Of a stretch of DNA of 64,000 nt, positions 7,871 to 15,834 are shown in pieces. The notes below the pieces were generated by a model, which was given only the letters and a program-made list of their open reading frames with translations, did not search any database and was not told where the DNA came from. The stretch covers positions 1,736,001 to 1,800,000 of the forward strand of contig NZ_JAMLIG010000001.1 of NCBI RefSeq assembly GCF_023954305.1, in the 5' to 3' direction. Origin of the DNA: Mesorhizobium sp. GTDB taxonomy: Bacteria > Pseudomonadota > Alphaproteobacteria > Rhizobiales > Rhizobiaceae. The first letter of the stretch is position 1. Every line of letters starts with the position of its first letter. Both the position numbers and the translations under genes were made by a program.

Positions 7871-9061
7871 ATGACCGTATCACCCGCGAAATCGCAAGCC
7901 GCCGGCGCGCCGTTCGACCGCGACAAGCTCGACCGTTTGATGGACGAAGCCGGCATCGACGTGCTCCTCGCCACCTCGAAGCACAATGTCCAGTATCTGC
8001 TCGGCGGCTACCGCTACATCTTCTTCCACGCCATGGATGCGATCGGTCACAGCAGGTATCTGCCCGTCGTCATCTACGCCAAGGGCAACCTCGACAAGGC
8101 CGCTTATGTCGGCAACCGGATGGAAGGCCACGAGCAGCAGGTGAACCCTTTCTGGACGCCTTCCGTCTTCGCCAATTGCTGGGGCTCTGTGGATGCCGCC
8201 CAACAGGCGGCGGCGCATCTGAAGGGTATCGGGCTGGCCAGGGCACGCATCGGCCTGGAGCCGGCTTTCGTTCCCTCCGACGCATGGGCCGCGCTGCAGT
8301 CCGAGCTTCCCGATGCCACTCTCGTCGATGCCACCGGCATGCTGGAGCGGCTGCGGGCCATCAAGACGCCGGAGGAACTGGCCAAGCTGCGCCTAGCCTC
8401 CGAGCTGATCACGGATTCGATGCTCTCGGTCTTCGCGGCGATGCGGGAAGGCTCGTCCAAGCGCGACATCGTCGAACGGCTGCGCTGCGAGGAAACGAAC
8501 CGCGGGCTTACCTTCGACTATGCGCTGATCACGCTGGGATCCAGCCACAATCGCGCCGTCTCGCCCCAGACCTGGCGGAAGGGCGAGGTGATGTCGCTCG
8601 ATTCCGGCGGCAACTACCACGGCTATATCGGCGACCTCTGCCGCATGGCCGTTCTGGGCGAGCCCGATTCCGAACTGCGGGATCTGCTTGCCGAGATCGA
8701 CCAGGTGCAGCAGGCGGCGTTCTCGCGGATCCGGGCCGGCGCGGCGGGCGGCGATATGATCGCCCACGCGGAGTCGGTGCTGAAGGCATCTCCCGTTGCG
8801 GCCTATACCGATTTCTTCGCCCATGGGATGGGCCTGATCAGCCATGAAGCGCCGTTCCTGATGACCAATCATCCGGTCGCCTATGAAGGGGTCGACGCCG
8901 ACAGGCCGCTCGAAGCCGGCATGGTCGTCTCGGTCGAGACGACCATGCTCCATCCGACGCGGGGCTTCATCAAACTTGAAGACACGATCGCGGTGACAGC
9001 GGACGGCTACGAAATGATGGGCGCACGTGGCCGAGGCTGGAACCTCGGCGGTACCGACTAG
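7871..9061 (+). CDS. M24 family metallopeptidase (Xaa-Pro aminopeptidase/creatinase fold)
   Basis: Pita-bread metallohydrolase, 396 aa. The N-terminal creatinase-like domain (to about residue 155) is followed by the M24 catalytic domain. All five metal ligands can be seen: Asp in SLDSGG, Asp in YIGDL, His in HGMGLISHEAP, Glu in VSVETTM and Glu in KLEDTIAV. The start at ATG 7871 has GGAGGAAG just upstream. Family members are proline peptidases or C-N hydrolases such as creatinase; placement beside a TAXI-TRAP operon suggests a catabolic role on an imported compound. The stop codon TAG lies at the edge of the following repeat. Confidence 0.9.
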   Translation: MTVSPAKSQAAGAPFDRDKLDRLMDEAGIDVLLATSKHNVQYLLGGYRYIFFHAMDAIGHSRYLPVVIYAKGNLDKAAYVGNRMEGHEQQVNPFWTPSVFANCWGSVDAAQQAAAHLKGIGLARARIGLEPAFVPSDAWAALQSELPDATLVDATGMLERLRAIKTPEELAKLRLASELITDSMLSVFAAMREGSSKRDIVERLRCEETNRGLTFDYALITLGSSHNRAVSPQTWRKGEVMSLDSGGNYHGYIGDLCRMAVLGEPDSELRDLLAEIDQVQQAAFSRIRAGAAGGDMIAHAESVLKASPVAAYTDFFAHGMGLISHEAPFLMTNHPVAYEGVDADRPLEAGMVVSVETTMLHPTRGFIKLEDTIAVTADGYEMMGARGRGWNLGGTD

Positions 9062-9367
9062 AGCAATTTCCGATCAGGTTGAATCAGTTCTGTTTCTCCG
9101 ATGGCGAGGCGACACGCCAGGAAGGCGGTGCAGATCGTGCCGGTGGCACGGTCAAGTCCGCCTGACGCCGCGGGCGCCCGCCAACGGGAAACCCCGTCGG
9201 TTTGCCTTCGGCAAAACCGACCATCCAAAGTTGCCGGTCGTCCTTTCCCGCTGCGCAGCAGCGGGGGCGACCGGCGGGCCGGGTGAATTCGGGCCAAATC
9301 CTTCGGTCTTCGGACTTGGCCCGAATTCTCTCCTGCAGAACGGTTCAATCTGATCGGAAATTGCTCT
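9060..9367. repeat. ~308 bp MITE-like element with 24-bp terminal inverted repeats
   Basis: Ends 9060-9083 and 9344-9367 are inverted copies with one mismatch: AGAGCAATTTCCGATCAG then (G/A)TTGAA. The interior is highly structured: GAATTCGGGCCAA (9285-9297) pairs with TTGGCCCGAATTC (9316-9328), CCCGCTGC-GCA-GCAGCGGG forms another hairpin, and GTCGGTTTGCC pairs with GGCAAAACCGAC apart from a bulge. No ORF with coding character is inside. It looks like a non-autonomous or structured intergenic repeat; the internal hairpins could also terminate the convergent flanking genes. Confidence 0.75.
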
Positions 9368-9394
9368 CGCCGGCTCCGCCGGACGCCAGAGGCT

Positions 9395-10006
9395 CTACAG
9401 GCTGATGTCCGCCGGCCTGCTGCCGGCCGCGGCGCGGCGTGCATTGAGGATATCGTTTGCCAGCGCCTTCTCGCGGGCCTGCTCCAAGGCAAAACCGTGG
9501 TCGAGCCATCGCCGAACCAGCCGGCGCTCGAGTTCGTCCACCGGCACGTCGAGCCATATCGTCAGGTCGAAGACGCCCACCAGGCCGTCCCAGGGAGCCT
9601 CGTCGAGCAGCAGATAGTTGCCCTCCGTGAGGATTACGCGCGTGTCGGCCGGCACAATCGCGGCACCGGCCCGCGATATCTCGATCGCTCGGTCGAAAAT
9701 CGGGATCGCGACATCGGGTTCGCGCGCGCGAAGCCGCCTCAGGAGGTGACGGAAGCCTGCGACGTCGAAAGTCTCGGGCGCGCCTTTGCGTGCCAGCAGT
9801 CCGCGCGCGACAAGCACGCGGTCGTCGAAGTGAAAGCCGTCCATCGGCACGACGGCGACGCTCTCGCCCCGCGCTTCGATCTCTTCGCGAAGACGCTCCG
9901 CCAAGGTCGACTTGCCCGCGCCGGGCGCGCCGGCAATCGCCACGATCAGCCGGTCGCAGCCCTCGAGGCGCTCGGCGATCACTGCGTGCAGGCCCGCCTC
10001 GTCCAT
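9395..10006 (-). CDS. P-loop sugar/nucleoside kinase (FrcK/uridine kinase-like)
   Basis: Small P-loop kinase of 203 aa with Walker A GAPGAGKS at residues 25-32 and the PRK/uridine-kinase-like MDGFHFDD motif near 55-62. LTEGNYLLLDE is a typical Walker-B-like strand of the group. Rhizobial FrcK, linked to fructose transport, has this architecture. It lies 3 nt downstream of the lyxose isomerase gene (TGA-GGC-ATG), so the two are co-translated and it probably phosphorylates the isomerase product. Substrate is inferred only. Confidence 0.8.
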   Translation of the reverse strand: MDEAGLHAVIAERLEGCDRLIVAIAGAPGAGKSTLAERLREEIEARGESVAVVPMDGFHFDDRVLVARGLLARKGAPETFDVAGFRHLLRRLRAREPDVAIPIFDRAIEISRAGAAIVPADTRVILTEGNYLLLDEAPWDGLVGVFDLTIWLDVPVDELERRLVRRWLDHGFALEQAREKALANDILNARRAAAGSRPADISL

Positions 10007-10009
10007 GCC

Positions 10010-10696
10010 TCAGGCAAGCCACTTGTCGTAGTCGGAGACGAGCAGATGCAGCGGCGCCTCGTCTTCCTCGATTTGGGAGAAACGGGCGATCGGCTCGGCG
10101 AAGACGTTGTCGGTGAGATCGTCGTTGACGGTCGAGACTTCGCCGATGAGCACGTCCGCCTCTTCGCCCCAGAATGCATGCCAGACGCCCGGGAGAAGCG
10201 TCACGCTTTCACCGGGCGACAGGCGCAGGATGCCGCCGGCCGCAAAGGTTCGCATCACGCCATCGGTCGGCACGGTCACGTCCTGCCCTCGGTCGATGAG
10301 CCCGTCCGGGCCGGATACGTACAGCTTGATCGCCAGCACGCCGCCGCCGCGGTTGATGATGTCCTCCGCCTTGATGATATGGCGGTGCATTGGCGCTACC
10401 TGGTCCTTGCGCGAGACCATGATCTTCTCGGCATAGAGCATGCCGCGCCCCAGGTTGAGGTCGGCGGCGTCGCCGTTGCGGGCGGTGAAGAGGAAGAGTC
10501 CGCGCCGCGCGAAGTCGCCTTGCCCATAATCGGTGATATCCCAGCCGAGTCGGCGCCCGAGAATGCCGGCGATGTCGCCGCGTCGGGCACGCATCTCGTC
10601 CGGCGACCAGTAGGCGAAGGGCGGCAGGATCTGGCCGTGGGCCCGCATGAAGGCATCGCTCTCGCGCAGGATGCGGTTGACCTCCGAGCGCTTCAT
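10010..10696 (-). CDS. D-lyxose/D-mannose ketol-isomerase (cupin)
   Basis: Cupin-fold sugar isomerase, 228 aa. Metal ligand motif MHRHIIKAEDIINRGGG supplies two His and a Glu; the later His in LPGVWHAFWGEE completes the set. The N-terminal MKRSEVNRILRESDAFM and YWSPDEM resemble D-lyxose isomerases of proteobacteria. It would interconvert D-lyxose/D-xylulose or mannose/fructose. It is followed immediately by a kinase and preceded, after a terminator, by a DctP-type binding protein. Confidence 0.85.
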   Translation of the reverse strand: MKRSEVNRILRESDAFMRAHGQILPPFAYWSPDEMRARRGDIAGILGRRLGWDITDYGQGDFARRGLFLFTARNGDAADLNLGRGMLYAEKIMVSRKDQVAPMHRHIIKAEDIINRGGGVLAIKLYVSGPDGLIDRGQDVTVPTDGVMRTFAAGGILRLSPGESVTLLPGVWHAFWGEEADVLIGEVSTVNDDLTDNVFAEPIARFSQIEEDEAPLHLLVSDYDKWLA

Positions 10697-10788
10697 CGAT
10701 GGTTCTCCGGACGCCTGGCCCGGACTTGCCGGGCTTCGTCTCTATCGGTCGAGACCCGCTGCCGGTCAAGCCGGCTATCCGCACGAAA

Positions 10789-10816
10789 AAGCCGGCCGCG
10801 TCGTAGCGGCCGGCTT
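10789..10816 (-). terminator. Rho-independent terminator downstream of the orphan DctP
   Basis: 11 bp perfect stem AAGCCGGCCGC with loop, followed on the minus strand by TTTTT. It separates the binding-protein gene from the isomerase/kinase pair. Confidence 0.8.
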
Positions 10817-10832
10817 CTTCCATCTACAGCCG

Positions 10833-11867
10833 TTACATTCCGGTCGAGTGCTTCTCGATCAGCGCGCGGGCCTCTTCCACGAGGGCCTTGCCGTCCTTGC
10901 CCTTGCCGGACATTTCGGCTTCCCAGGCATCGATCAGGGGTGCTGCGGCATCCTTCCACCGCTGCGTCTCGGCTTCGTCGAGCGTGATGATGTTGTTGCC
11001 AAGCTTCTCGGCGATGCCCTTCCCGCGCTTGTCGCCCTCGTCCATCGCCTTGCCGAAGAAAGCGGCCGTCTCGATGCCGGAATTGGCGTCGATCACCTTT
11101 TTCAGGTCATCCGGCAGCTTGTCGTACGAAGCCTTGTTCATCGCCACCACGAAGGTCTGGGTATAGAGCCCGTTCTTGCCGGAGAACGTGGTGTGGTTCT
11201 TCACCAGTTCGCTGACTTTGAGTGACGGCGTCACTTCCCACGGAATCGTGGTTCCGTCGATCACGCCCTTGGACAGCGCCTCGGTCACTGCCGGCACCGG
11301 CATGCCGACCGGCGTTGCGCCGAGTTTCTCCAGCATCTGGTTGATGACGCGCGAGCCGCCGCGCACCTTCATCCCGTTCATGTCCTCCAGCTTGTTGACC
11401 GGATTCTTGGAGTGGATGAGGCCGGGGCCATGCGCATGCCAGGCGATGACCTTCCAGTCCTTGAACTCGTCCACGCAGTTCTTTTCGCAGTATTCCTGGA
11501 ACGCCCGGGACGTGGCTTCGCCGGTCGTCATCATGAAAGGCAACTCGAACGCCTCCGTCGAGGGGAAGCGGCCCGGCGTATAGCCGATGACGGTCCAGAC
11601 GATGTCGACCACGCCGTCCTTGGCCTGGTCGATCAGCTCCGGCGGCTTGCCGCCCAGCGCCATCGCATCGAACTGGTCGATCTTGAGCTTGCCGCCCGAT
11701 TCCTGCGTCACTTTCTCGATCCACGGCTTGATGGCCTGCGCCGGAATCGTCGCCTGCGGCGGCAGCATCTGGTGGAACTTGAGGGTGGCGTCCTGCGCCC
11801 AGGCGGCGCCGGTGATGGTGCCGAGCGCCACCGTTGCGCCAAGCAGCATGCGTGTCAGTCTGGTCAT
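10833..11867 (-). CDS. DctP-family TRAP solute-binding protein (orphan)
   Basis: Periplasmic TRAP receptor, 344 aa, with a signal peptide at about residues 1-24 (cleavage after AWA). The DctP-fold features are the LKFHQMLPPQATIPAQ start, GMKVRGGSR (ligand Arg loop) and VPAVTEALSKGVIDG. Start ATG 11867 follows GGGAGG. No small or large TRAP permease gene is adjacent, so it must use permeases encoded elsewhere. A strong terminator follows it, and GTATAC-type dyads lie upstream. Confidence 0.92.
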   Translation of the reverse strand: MTRLTRMLLGATVALGTITGAAWAQDATLKFHQMLPPQATIPAQAIKPWIEKVTQESGGKLKIDQFDAMALGGKPPELIDQAKDGVVDIVWTVIGYTPGRFPSTEAFELPFMMTTGEATSRAFQEYCEKNCVDEFKDWKVIAWHAHGPGLIHSKNPVNKLEDMNGMKVRGGSRVINQMLEKLGATPVGMPVPAVTEALSKGVIDGTTIPWEVTPSLKVSELVKNHTTFSGKNGLYTQTFVVAMNKASYDKLPDDLKKVIDANSGIETAAFFGKAMDEGDKRGKGIAEKLGNNIITLDEAETQRWKDAAAPLIDAWEAEMSGKGKDGKALVEEARALIEKHSTGM

Positions 11868-12245
11868 TGCATATCCTCCCGTGGATGGCCCGAACCGATG
11901 GCCGATTGTTATACAAAGAAACGAATTTGGGAATGGTCTTGTTGAAGCCCGTGCAAATGTGGTGAACGGTATACAGCCCCGGCTTCCTCCCAACCTTCCG
12001 CGTTCCCGGCTTTCAGCATAGCGGGCTGTTTTCGGAACCGCGAGTCTGTTTTGCGGTGCCACGGGGCGCTGGTGCATCTTCACGCATGATTTATCCGATC
12101 CGTCCGTCGGTGCCGTCCCGCCCACCGGCAGAAGGGGCAGGTTTCGGCTTTCGGCCTGTATACAGCGAATTGCCAGCGCCGGGATTGTGTGGCAGCTTCC
12201 GCGCCCGGTCCTGATGCCGCACGAACGAATAGTCGAGGAGACGCC
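11868..12245. promoter_or_regulatory. Divergent promoter region with three GTATAC-core dyads
   Basis: 378 bp between the orphan dctP (minus) and the methyltransferase (plus). It contains TTGTTATACAA (11907-11917), CGGTATACAG (11967-11976) and the perfect palindrome CTGTATACAG (12156-12165). Such GTATAC cores are typical of FCD-type GntR operators. The first lies 40 nt before the dctP start and the last 81 nt before the methyltransferase start. No coding feature seen inside. Confidence 0.45.
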
Positions 12246-13364
12246 ATGCCAACCCCACCCTACCGCGCAGACCATGTCGGCAGCCTCCTGCGGCCGGAGG
12301 CCGTGAAACAGGCGCGCAAGGCGCACTACGAGGACAAGCGTTTGTCCGCCGAAGAACTGGCCGCAGTCGAAGACGAGGCGATTCGCGAGGCCGTGCGCCA
12401 GCAGGAGGAGGCGGGCCTTCTGGCCGTCACCGACGGCGAGTTCCGCCGCTCCTTCTGGCATTATGACTTCATGGGCCAACTCACGGGCCTCGATCTCGAG
12501 GAGCGCGACGAAGGCGTGCAGTTCCACGGCGTGAAGCTCAGGCCGATCTTCCCGACGATCACGCAGAAACTCGATTTTCCCGACGACCACCCGATGCTCG
12601 CACACTACAAGTATCTGGCCTCGGTGACGAAGGTGACGCCGAAGATCTCGATCCCGGGCCCGTCCTGCTGCCATTTCCGCGTCGCGAGCGCGGACATCCA
12701 TCCGAAGGAATACCGCGACGATCCCGACGCGCTGTTCTCGGACCTGGCGAAGACCTATGCCAAGGCGGTGCAGGCGTTCTACGATGCCGGCTGCCGCTAT
12801 TTGCAGATGGACGACATCTTCTTCGCCTATCTGTGCGATCCCAAGCACCGCGCCGCCAAGCAGGCCGAGGGTCAGGATCCCGACTGGCTGATCGAGCGCT
12901 ATGCCTGGATGATGCACGAGGCGATCAAGGACCGCCCGGCGGACATGCTGATCGCCATGCATATGTGCCGGGGCAATTTCGTCTCCACCTACGCCGCCGA
13001 GGGCGCCTACGATCCGGCCGCCGACGCGATCTTCAACCAGACGGGCGTCGACGTCTATTTCATGGAATACGACACGGAGCGGGCCGGCGGACTCGAGCCG
13101 CTGCGTCTCCTGCCCAAGGGCGACAAGCGCGTCCTGCCCGGCTTCATCACCACCAAGACGGGCGACCTCGAGAACCTGGACGATCTGAAGCGCAAGTTCG
13201 AGGCCGCGTCGAAATTCGCCGACCTCGGCCAACTCGGGATCGCGCCGCAGTGCGGTTTCGCCTCGACCGAGGAAGGCAACAAGGTCACCGTAGACGACCA
13301 GCGGCGCAAGCTCGATCTCGTGGTCAGGACAGCCGAGGCGATCTGGGGCGGCGTCGACCGGTAA
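12246..13364 (+). CDS. MetE C-terminal-like (cobalamin-independent) methyltransferase, YxjG/YxjH type
   Basis: Stand-alone homologue of the catalytic half of methionine synthase MetE, 372 aa, beginning YRADHVGSLLRPEAVKQAR. Likely zinc ligands are His and Cys in MHMCRGNF, Glu in FMEYD and Cys in APQCGFAS. The start at ATG 12246 follows GAGGAG at a good distance. Members of the YxjG group demethylate or methylate small thiols or folates; the actual methyl donor is unknown. It is convergent with the GGDEF gene. Confidence 0.9.
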   Translation: MPTPPYRADHVGSLLRPEAVKQARKAHYEDKRLSAEELAAVEDEAIREAVRQQEEAGLLAVTDGEFRRSFWHYDFMGQLTGLDLEERDEGVQFHGVKLRPIFPTITQKLDFPDDHPMLAHYKYLASVTKVTPKISIPGPSCCHFRVASADIHPKEYRDDPDALFSDLAKTYAKAVQAFYDAGCRYLQMDDIFFAYLCDPKHRAAKQAEGQDPDWLIERYAWMMHEAIKDRPADMLIAMHMCRGNFVSTYAAEGAYDPAADAIFNQTGVDVYFMEYDTERAGGLEPLRLLPKGDKRVLPGFITTKTGDLENLDDLKRKFEAASKFADLGQLGIAPQCGFASTEEGNKVTVDDQRRKLDLVVRTAEAIWGGVDR

Positions 13365-13390
13365 AGGTCTTCTCGCGGGTTGGCCGGGCT

Positions 13391-13412
13391 TCAGGCGGCG
13401 CGCGCCGCCTGA
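13391..13412. terminator. 22-bp perfect palindrome overlapping the GGDEF stop
   Basis: TCAGGCGGCGC mirrored exactly, with no spacer, between convergent genes. It encodes the last residues and stop of the GGDEF protein. It may act as a bidirectional terminator, though without a U-tract. Confidence 0.45.
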
Positions 13413-14380
13413 AAGAAGCTGATCCGGGAGCGACCCGACCCCTTGCTCGCATACATGGCCGCGTCCGCCTTGCGCAGGAGATCCTCAGGCTCGAGCCCGT
13501 CGCTCGGGGCAATGGCGATGCCGATCGAGATACCGATGGAAACGGCTTCGCCGGCGACCGGGAACGGCGCCGCGATCGCCTTCATCACCCGGGTCGCCAG
13601 GCTGACCGCGTCCCTGCTCTCGCGGATGCCGGTCTGGACGATGGCGAACTCGTCGCCGCCGAGCCGGGCCACCGTGTCGTGTTTGCGCACGGTACCGAGC
13701 AGCCGCTCGGCGATTGCGACGAGCAGTTCGTCGCCCGCCTTGTGGCCCAGCCTGTCGTTCACGGGCTTGAAGCCGTCGACGTCGAGATAATGCAGCGCCA
13801 TCACCGCGCCGCGCCCGGCCAGCGCCACCGCCTGTTCCAGCCGATCGCGGAAAAGGACCCGGTTCGGCAGCTTCGTCAGCGCATCATGATGCGCCATGTG
13901 AGCGATCATCGCCTGCGCCCGTCGCTGTTCGGTGACGTCGAGATAGATCGTGACGAAGCCGCCGCCAGCGATCGGCATGCCGCGCACCTCCAGGATCGCG
14001 CCGTTCGGGCGGGTGCGTTCGAACACGTGCGGTTCGCGCTTGCGCGCCAATTGCATCTTGCGCGCGACGATGGACTCGACCTCTCCGGGTCCGTATTCGC
14101 CACGCTCGGCATTGAAGCGGAACAGGTCCTCCATCGACGGGTAGCCGTTGGCCATCAGTTCGTCGGGATAGTCCAGCATCTGGCGCTGGCGCATGTTGCA
14201 CAACACCATGTTGAGATCCTTGTCGAACAGCGAAATCCCTCCGGGGAAATTGTCGACCACCGCCTCGAGCAGCCTGATGTGCTCGCGCTGATGTTCCATG
14301 ATGGTGGCGATGGATCCGATCGCATGTGCAAGGCCGCCGAGGGACGGGGCATGGAAGACGGGATCTGGATTGGCTGACAT
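13391..14380 (-). CDS. PAS-GGDEF diguanylate cyclase
   Basis: Cytosolic c-di-GMP synthase candidate, 329 aa. A short helix (about residues 20-40) leads into a PAS domain (about 38-150, FPGGISLFDKDLNMVLCN start) and a GGDEF domain (about 165-320). The active-site motif is RLGGDEFA, and an inhibitory I-site RKHD lies exactly five residues before GGDEF, so product feedback is expected. No membrane segment is visible. It ends in FFQAARAA within a perfect palindrome. Confidence 0.93.
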   Translation of the reverse strand: MSANPDPVFHAPSLGGLAHAIGSIATIMEHQREHIRLLEAVVDNFPGGISLFDKDLNMVLCNMRQRQMLDYPDELMANGYPSMEDLFRFNAERGEYGPGEVESIVARKMQLARKREPHVFERTRPNGAILEVRGMPIAGGGFVTIYLDVTEQRRAQAMIAHMAHHDALTKLPNRVLFRDRLEQAVALAGRGAVMALHYLDVDGFKPVNDRLGHKAGDELLVAIAERLLGTVRKHDTVARLGGDEFAIVQTGIRESRDAVSLATRVMKAIAAPFPVAGEAVSIGISIGIAIAPSDGLEPEDLLRKADAAMYASKGSGRSRISFFQAARAA

Positions 14381-14684
14381 CGTGTGGCTACTCCAGTAGA
14401 CGGCAAGGCGTGGGGGCGCCTTCCGATGCGTAAAACTAGAGTGCAGAGATTTCCGTCCTGTTAACTGCGAAGCGCATGGATGGTGCGCGTTTCCCGGTGC
14501 CGCGCCCTTGCCGCGGCGGCGCGGAGCCCCCGCAACGATCGGACGGGCCGACCGCTTCGCGGGTTCTCCGCCGTCGCATCGCGCAAAGCGGCTGCGGCGG
14601 CCGGAACGCCTCTTTTGGTCGTTGAAGCGCCGCGATCTATCGTCTATGAGGAGGCTCGAAGCCGCAGCGCTTCGACCATAGCCC
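14381..14684. other. Intergenic stretch before tRNA-Arg
   Basis: About 300 bp with no credible ORF or hairpin. It should contain the GGDEF promoter and the tRNA-Arg promoter. Confidence 0.4.
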
Positions 14685-14761
14685 GCACCCGTAGCTCAGC
14701 TGGATAGAGCGTTGCCCTCCGAAGGCAAAGGTCACAAGTTCGAATCTTGTCGGGTGCGCCA
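14685..14761 (+). tRNA. tRNA-Arg (CCG)
   Basis: Full cloverleaf of 77 nt. The acceptor arms are GCACCCG / CGGGTGC, and the D arm is GCTC / GAGC. The anticodon stem TTGCC / GGCAA has loop CTCCGAA (anticodon CCG, decoding CGG). The T arm is present and the CCA end is encoded. Confidence 0.97.
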
Positions 14762-15014
14762 CTTCGGAACATATCTGCGAACGTCCGACATGGAACGCTG
14801 GTCTGCCAGCGAGAAATCTCGCCCTCGGACTACTGCTGCAGTCATGACTCGTTTCAGCAAAGGCAGGCCTAACCTCCTGTGGGATACGGCAAGTATTTGG
14901 AAGTGCGAATTCAGAAATCTCTCTCTTTAAAGCGGAAAAAGATAGTATATTTTCAACAATAGGAAATTCTATTTTGATATACATGGACTCTTACACAATC
15001 AATCTAATCTTAAA

Positions 15015-15722
15015 TCACACCTTTTTCTCGATCCCATGCAAGAATACAGAAGACAGGAATTCAGCATACTCTTCTGCGACATCCGAAGGCTTCAGATCTT
15101 GACCGAATAGGCGCTCAAAGATCGTTTTGGATGTCCCCAGAAAATGCGCGGCCCCGATGATCGCGATGTAAACAAAGCGACTGTCGAAGTCATCTCGGAA
15201 CCTTCCTTCATCACGACCCGCCTGGATCAAGGCATTCATCGAACCGAAGAAGTTGTCGGTGAAGTTGTCTCGGGTCTCCCGGGCCCACTTGTCCTGGCCA
15301 TTCACGATCTGCTCGATGAACAACTCGTGAAAGCTGGACTCTTCGGCGAGGAAGGTGACGATATGCTTGACGCGCTTCTCAAGGGCGTCGACCGGTTTGT
15401 CGGGATCAATCTCCAGGGAATTGAAGCGATCGCGATAGTCACCGACCAGCAGCTTCAGGACCTCTGTCAGGAGATGGCGCAGATCGGAGAAGTAATAGCG
15501 GACGAGAGCCGGGTCGACATTCGCGGCTTCCGCCACGGACTTGCGGCTTAGCGAACTCGGCGGAACATCTCTGAGTAGATGTCGGGTCGAATTGACGATT
15601 GCCTCTCGACCAACAGACCCACGGCCCCTGCGCCGTTTTTGCCTATTACCATTTCCACTATCAACCGCTTCTCCAACATTCGAGGCACTGGATGTGCTCT
15701 TGTCGGACTCGCCCGCAGTCAT
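15015..15722 (-). CDS. TetR/AcrR family transcriptional regulator
   Basis: Regulator of 235 aa if started at ATG 15722 (GGGGAA upstream); an upstream Met at 15788 is possible. A basic, Ser-rich leader (KRRRGRGS) precedes the HTH at about residues 40-85, reading REAIVNSTRHLLRDVP and SLSRKSVAEAANVDPALVRYYF. The remainder is the helical ligand domain. It lies downstream of the FAA-hydrolase gene on the same strand and is the natural candidate regulator of the catabolic block to its right. Flanking DNA at 14.9-15.0 kb is unusually AT-rich. Confidence 0.9.
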   Translation of the reverse strand: MTAGESDKSTSSASNVGEAVDSGNGNRQKRRRGRGSVGREAIVNSTRHLLRDVPPSSLSRKSVAEAANVDPALVRYYFSDLRHLLTEVLKLLVGDYRDRFNSLEIDPDKPVDALEKRVKHIVTFLAEESSFHELFIEQIVNGQDKWARETRDNFTDNFFGSMNALIQAGRDEGRFRDDFDSRFVYIAIIGAAHFLGTSKTIFERLFGQDLKPSDVAEEYAEFLSSVFLHGIEKKV

Positions 15723-15834
15723 GTTCCCCAGACACCTTTCTATATTCGCATGGCGTCTATGCCCCGTGCCGCTCGTTTTGCAAAGCATAGTCGAGGCGCC
15801 TGATCAAGCAAGCGCCTCGGGACGAAGTTCAGTG

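Noticed and set aside
10833..13232. 799-aa minus-strand frame joining a DctP with an upstream domain
   Set aside because: Codons above 11867 are a shadow of the methyltransferase; a signal peptide and Shine-Dalgarno mark the true start.
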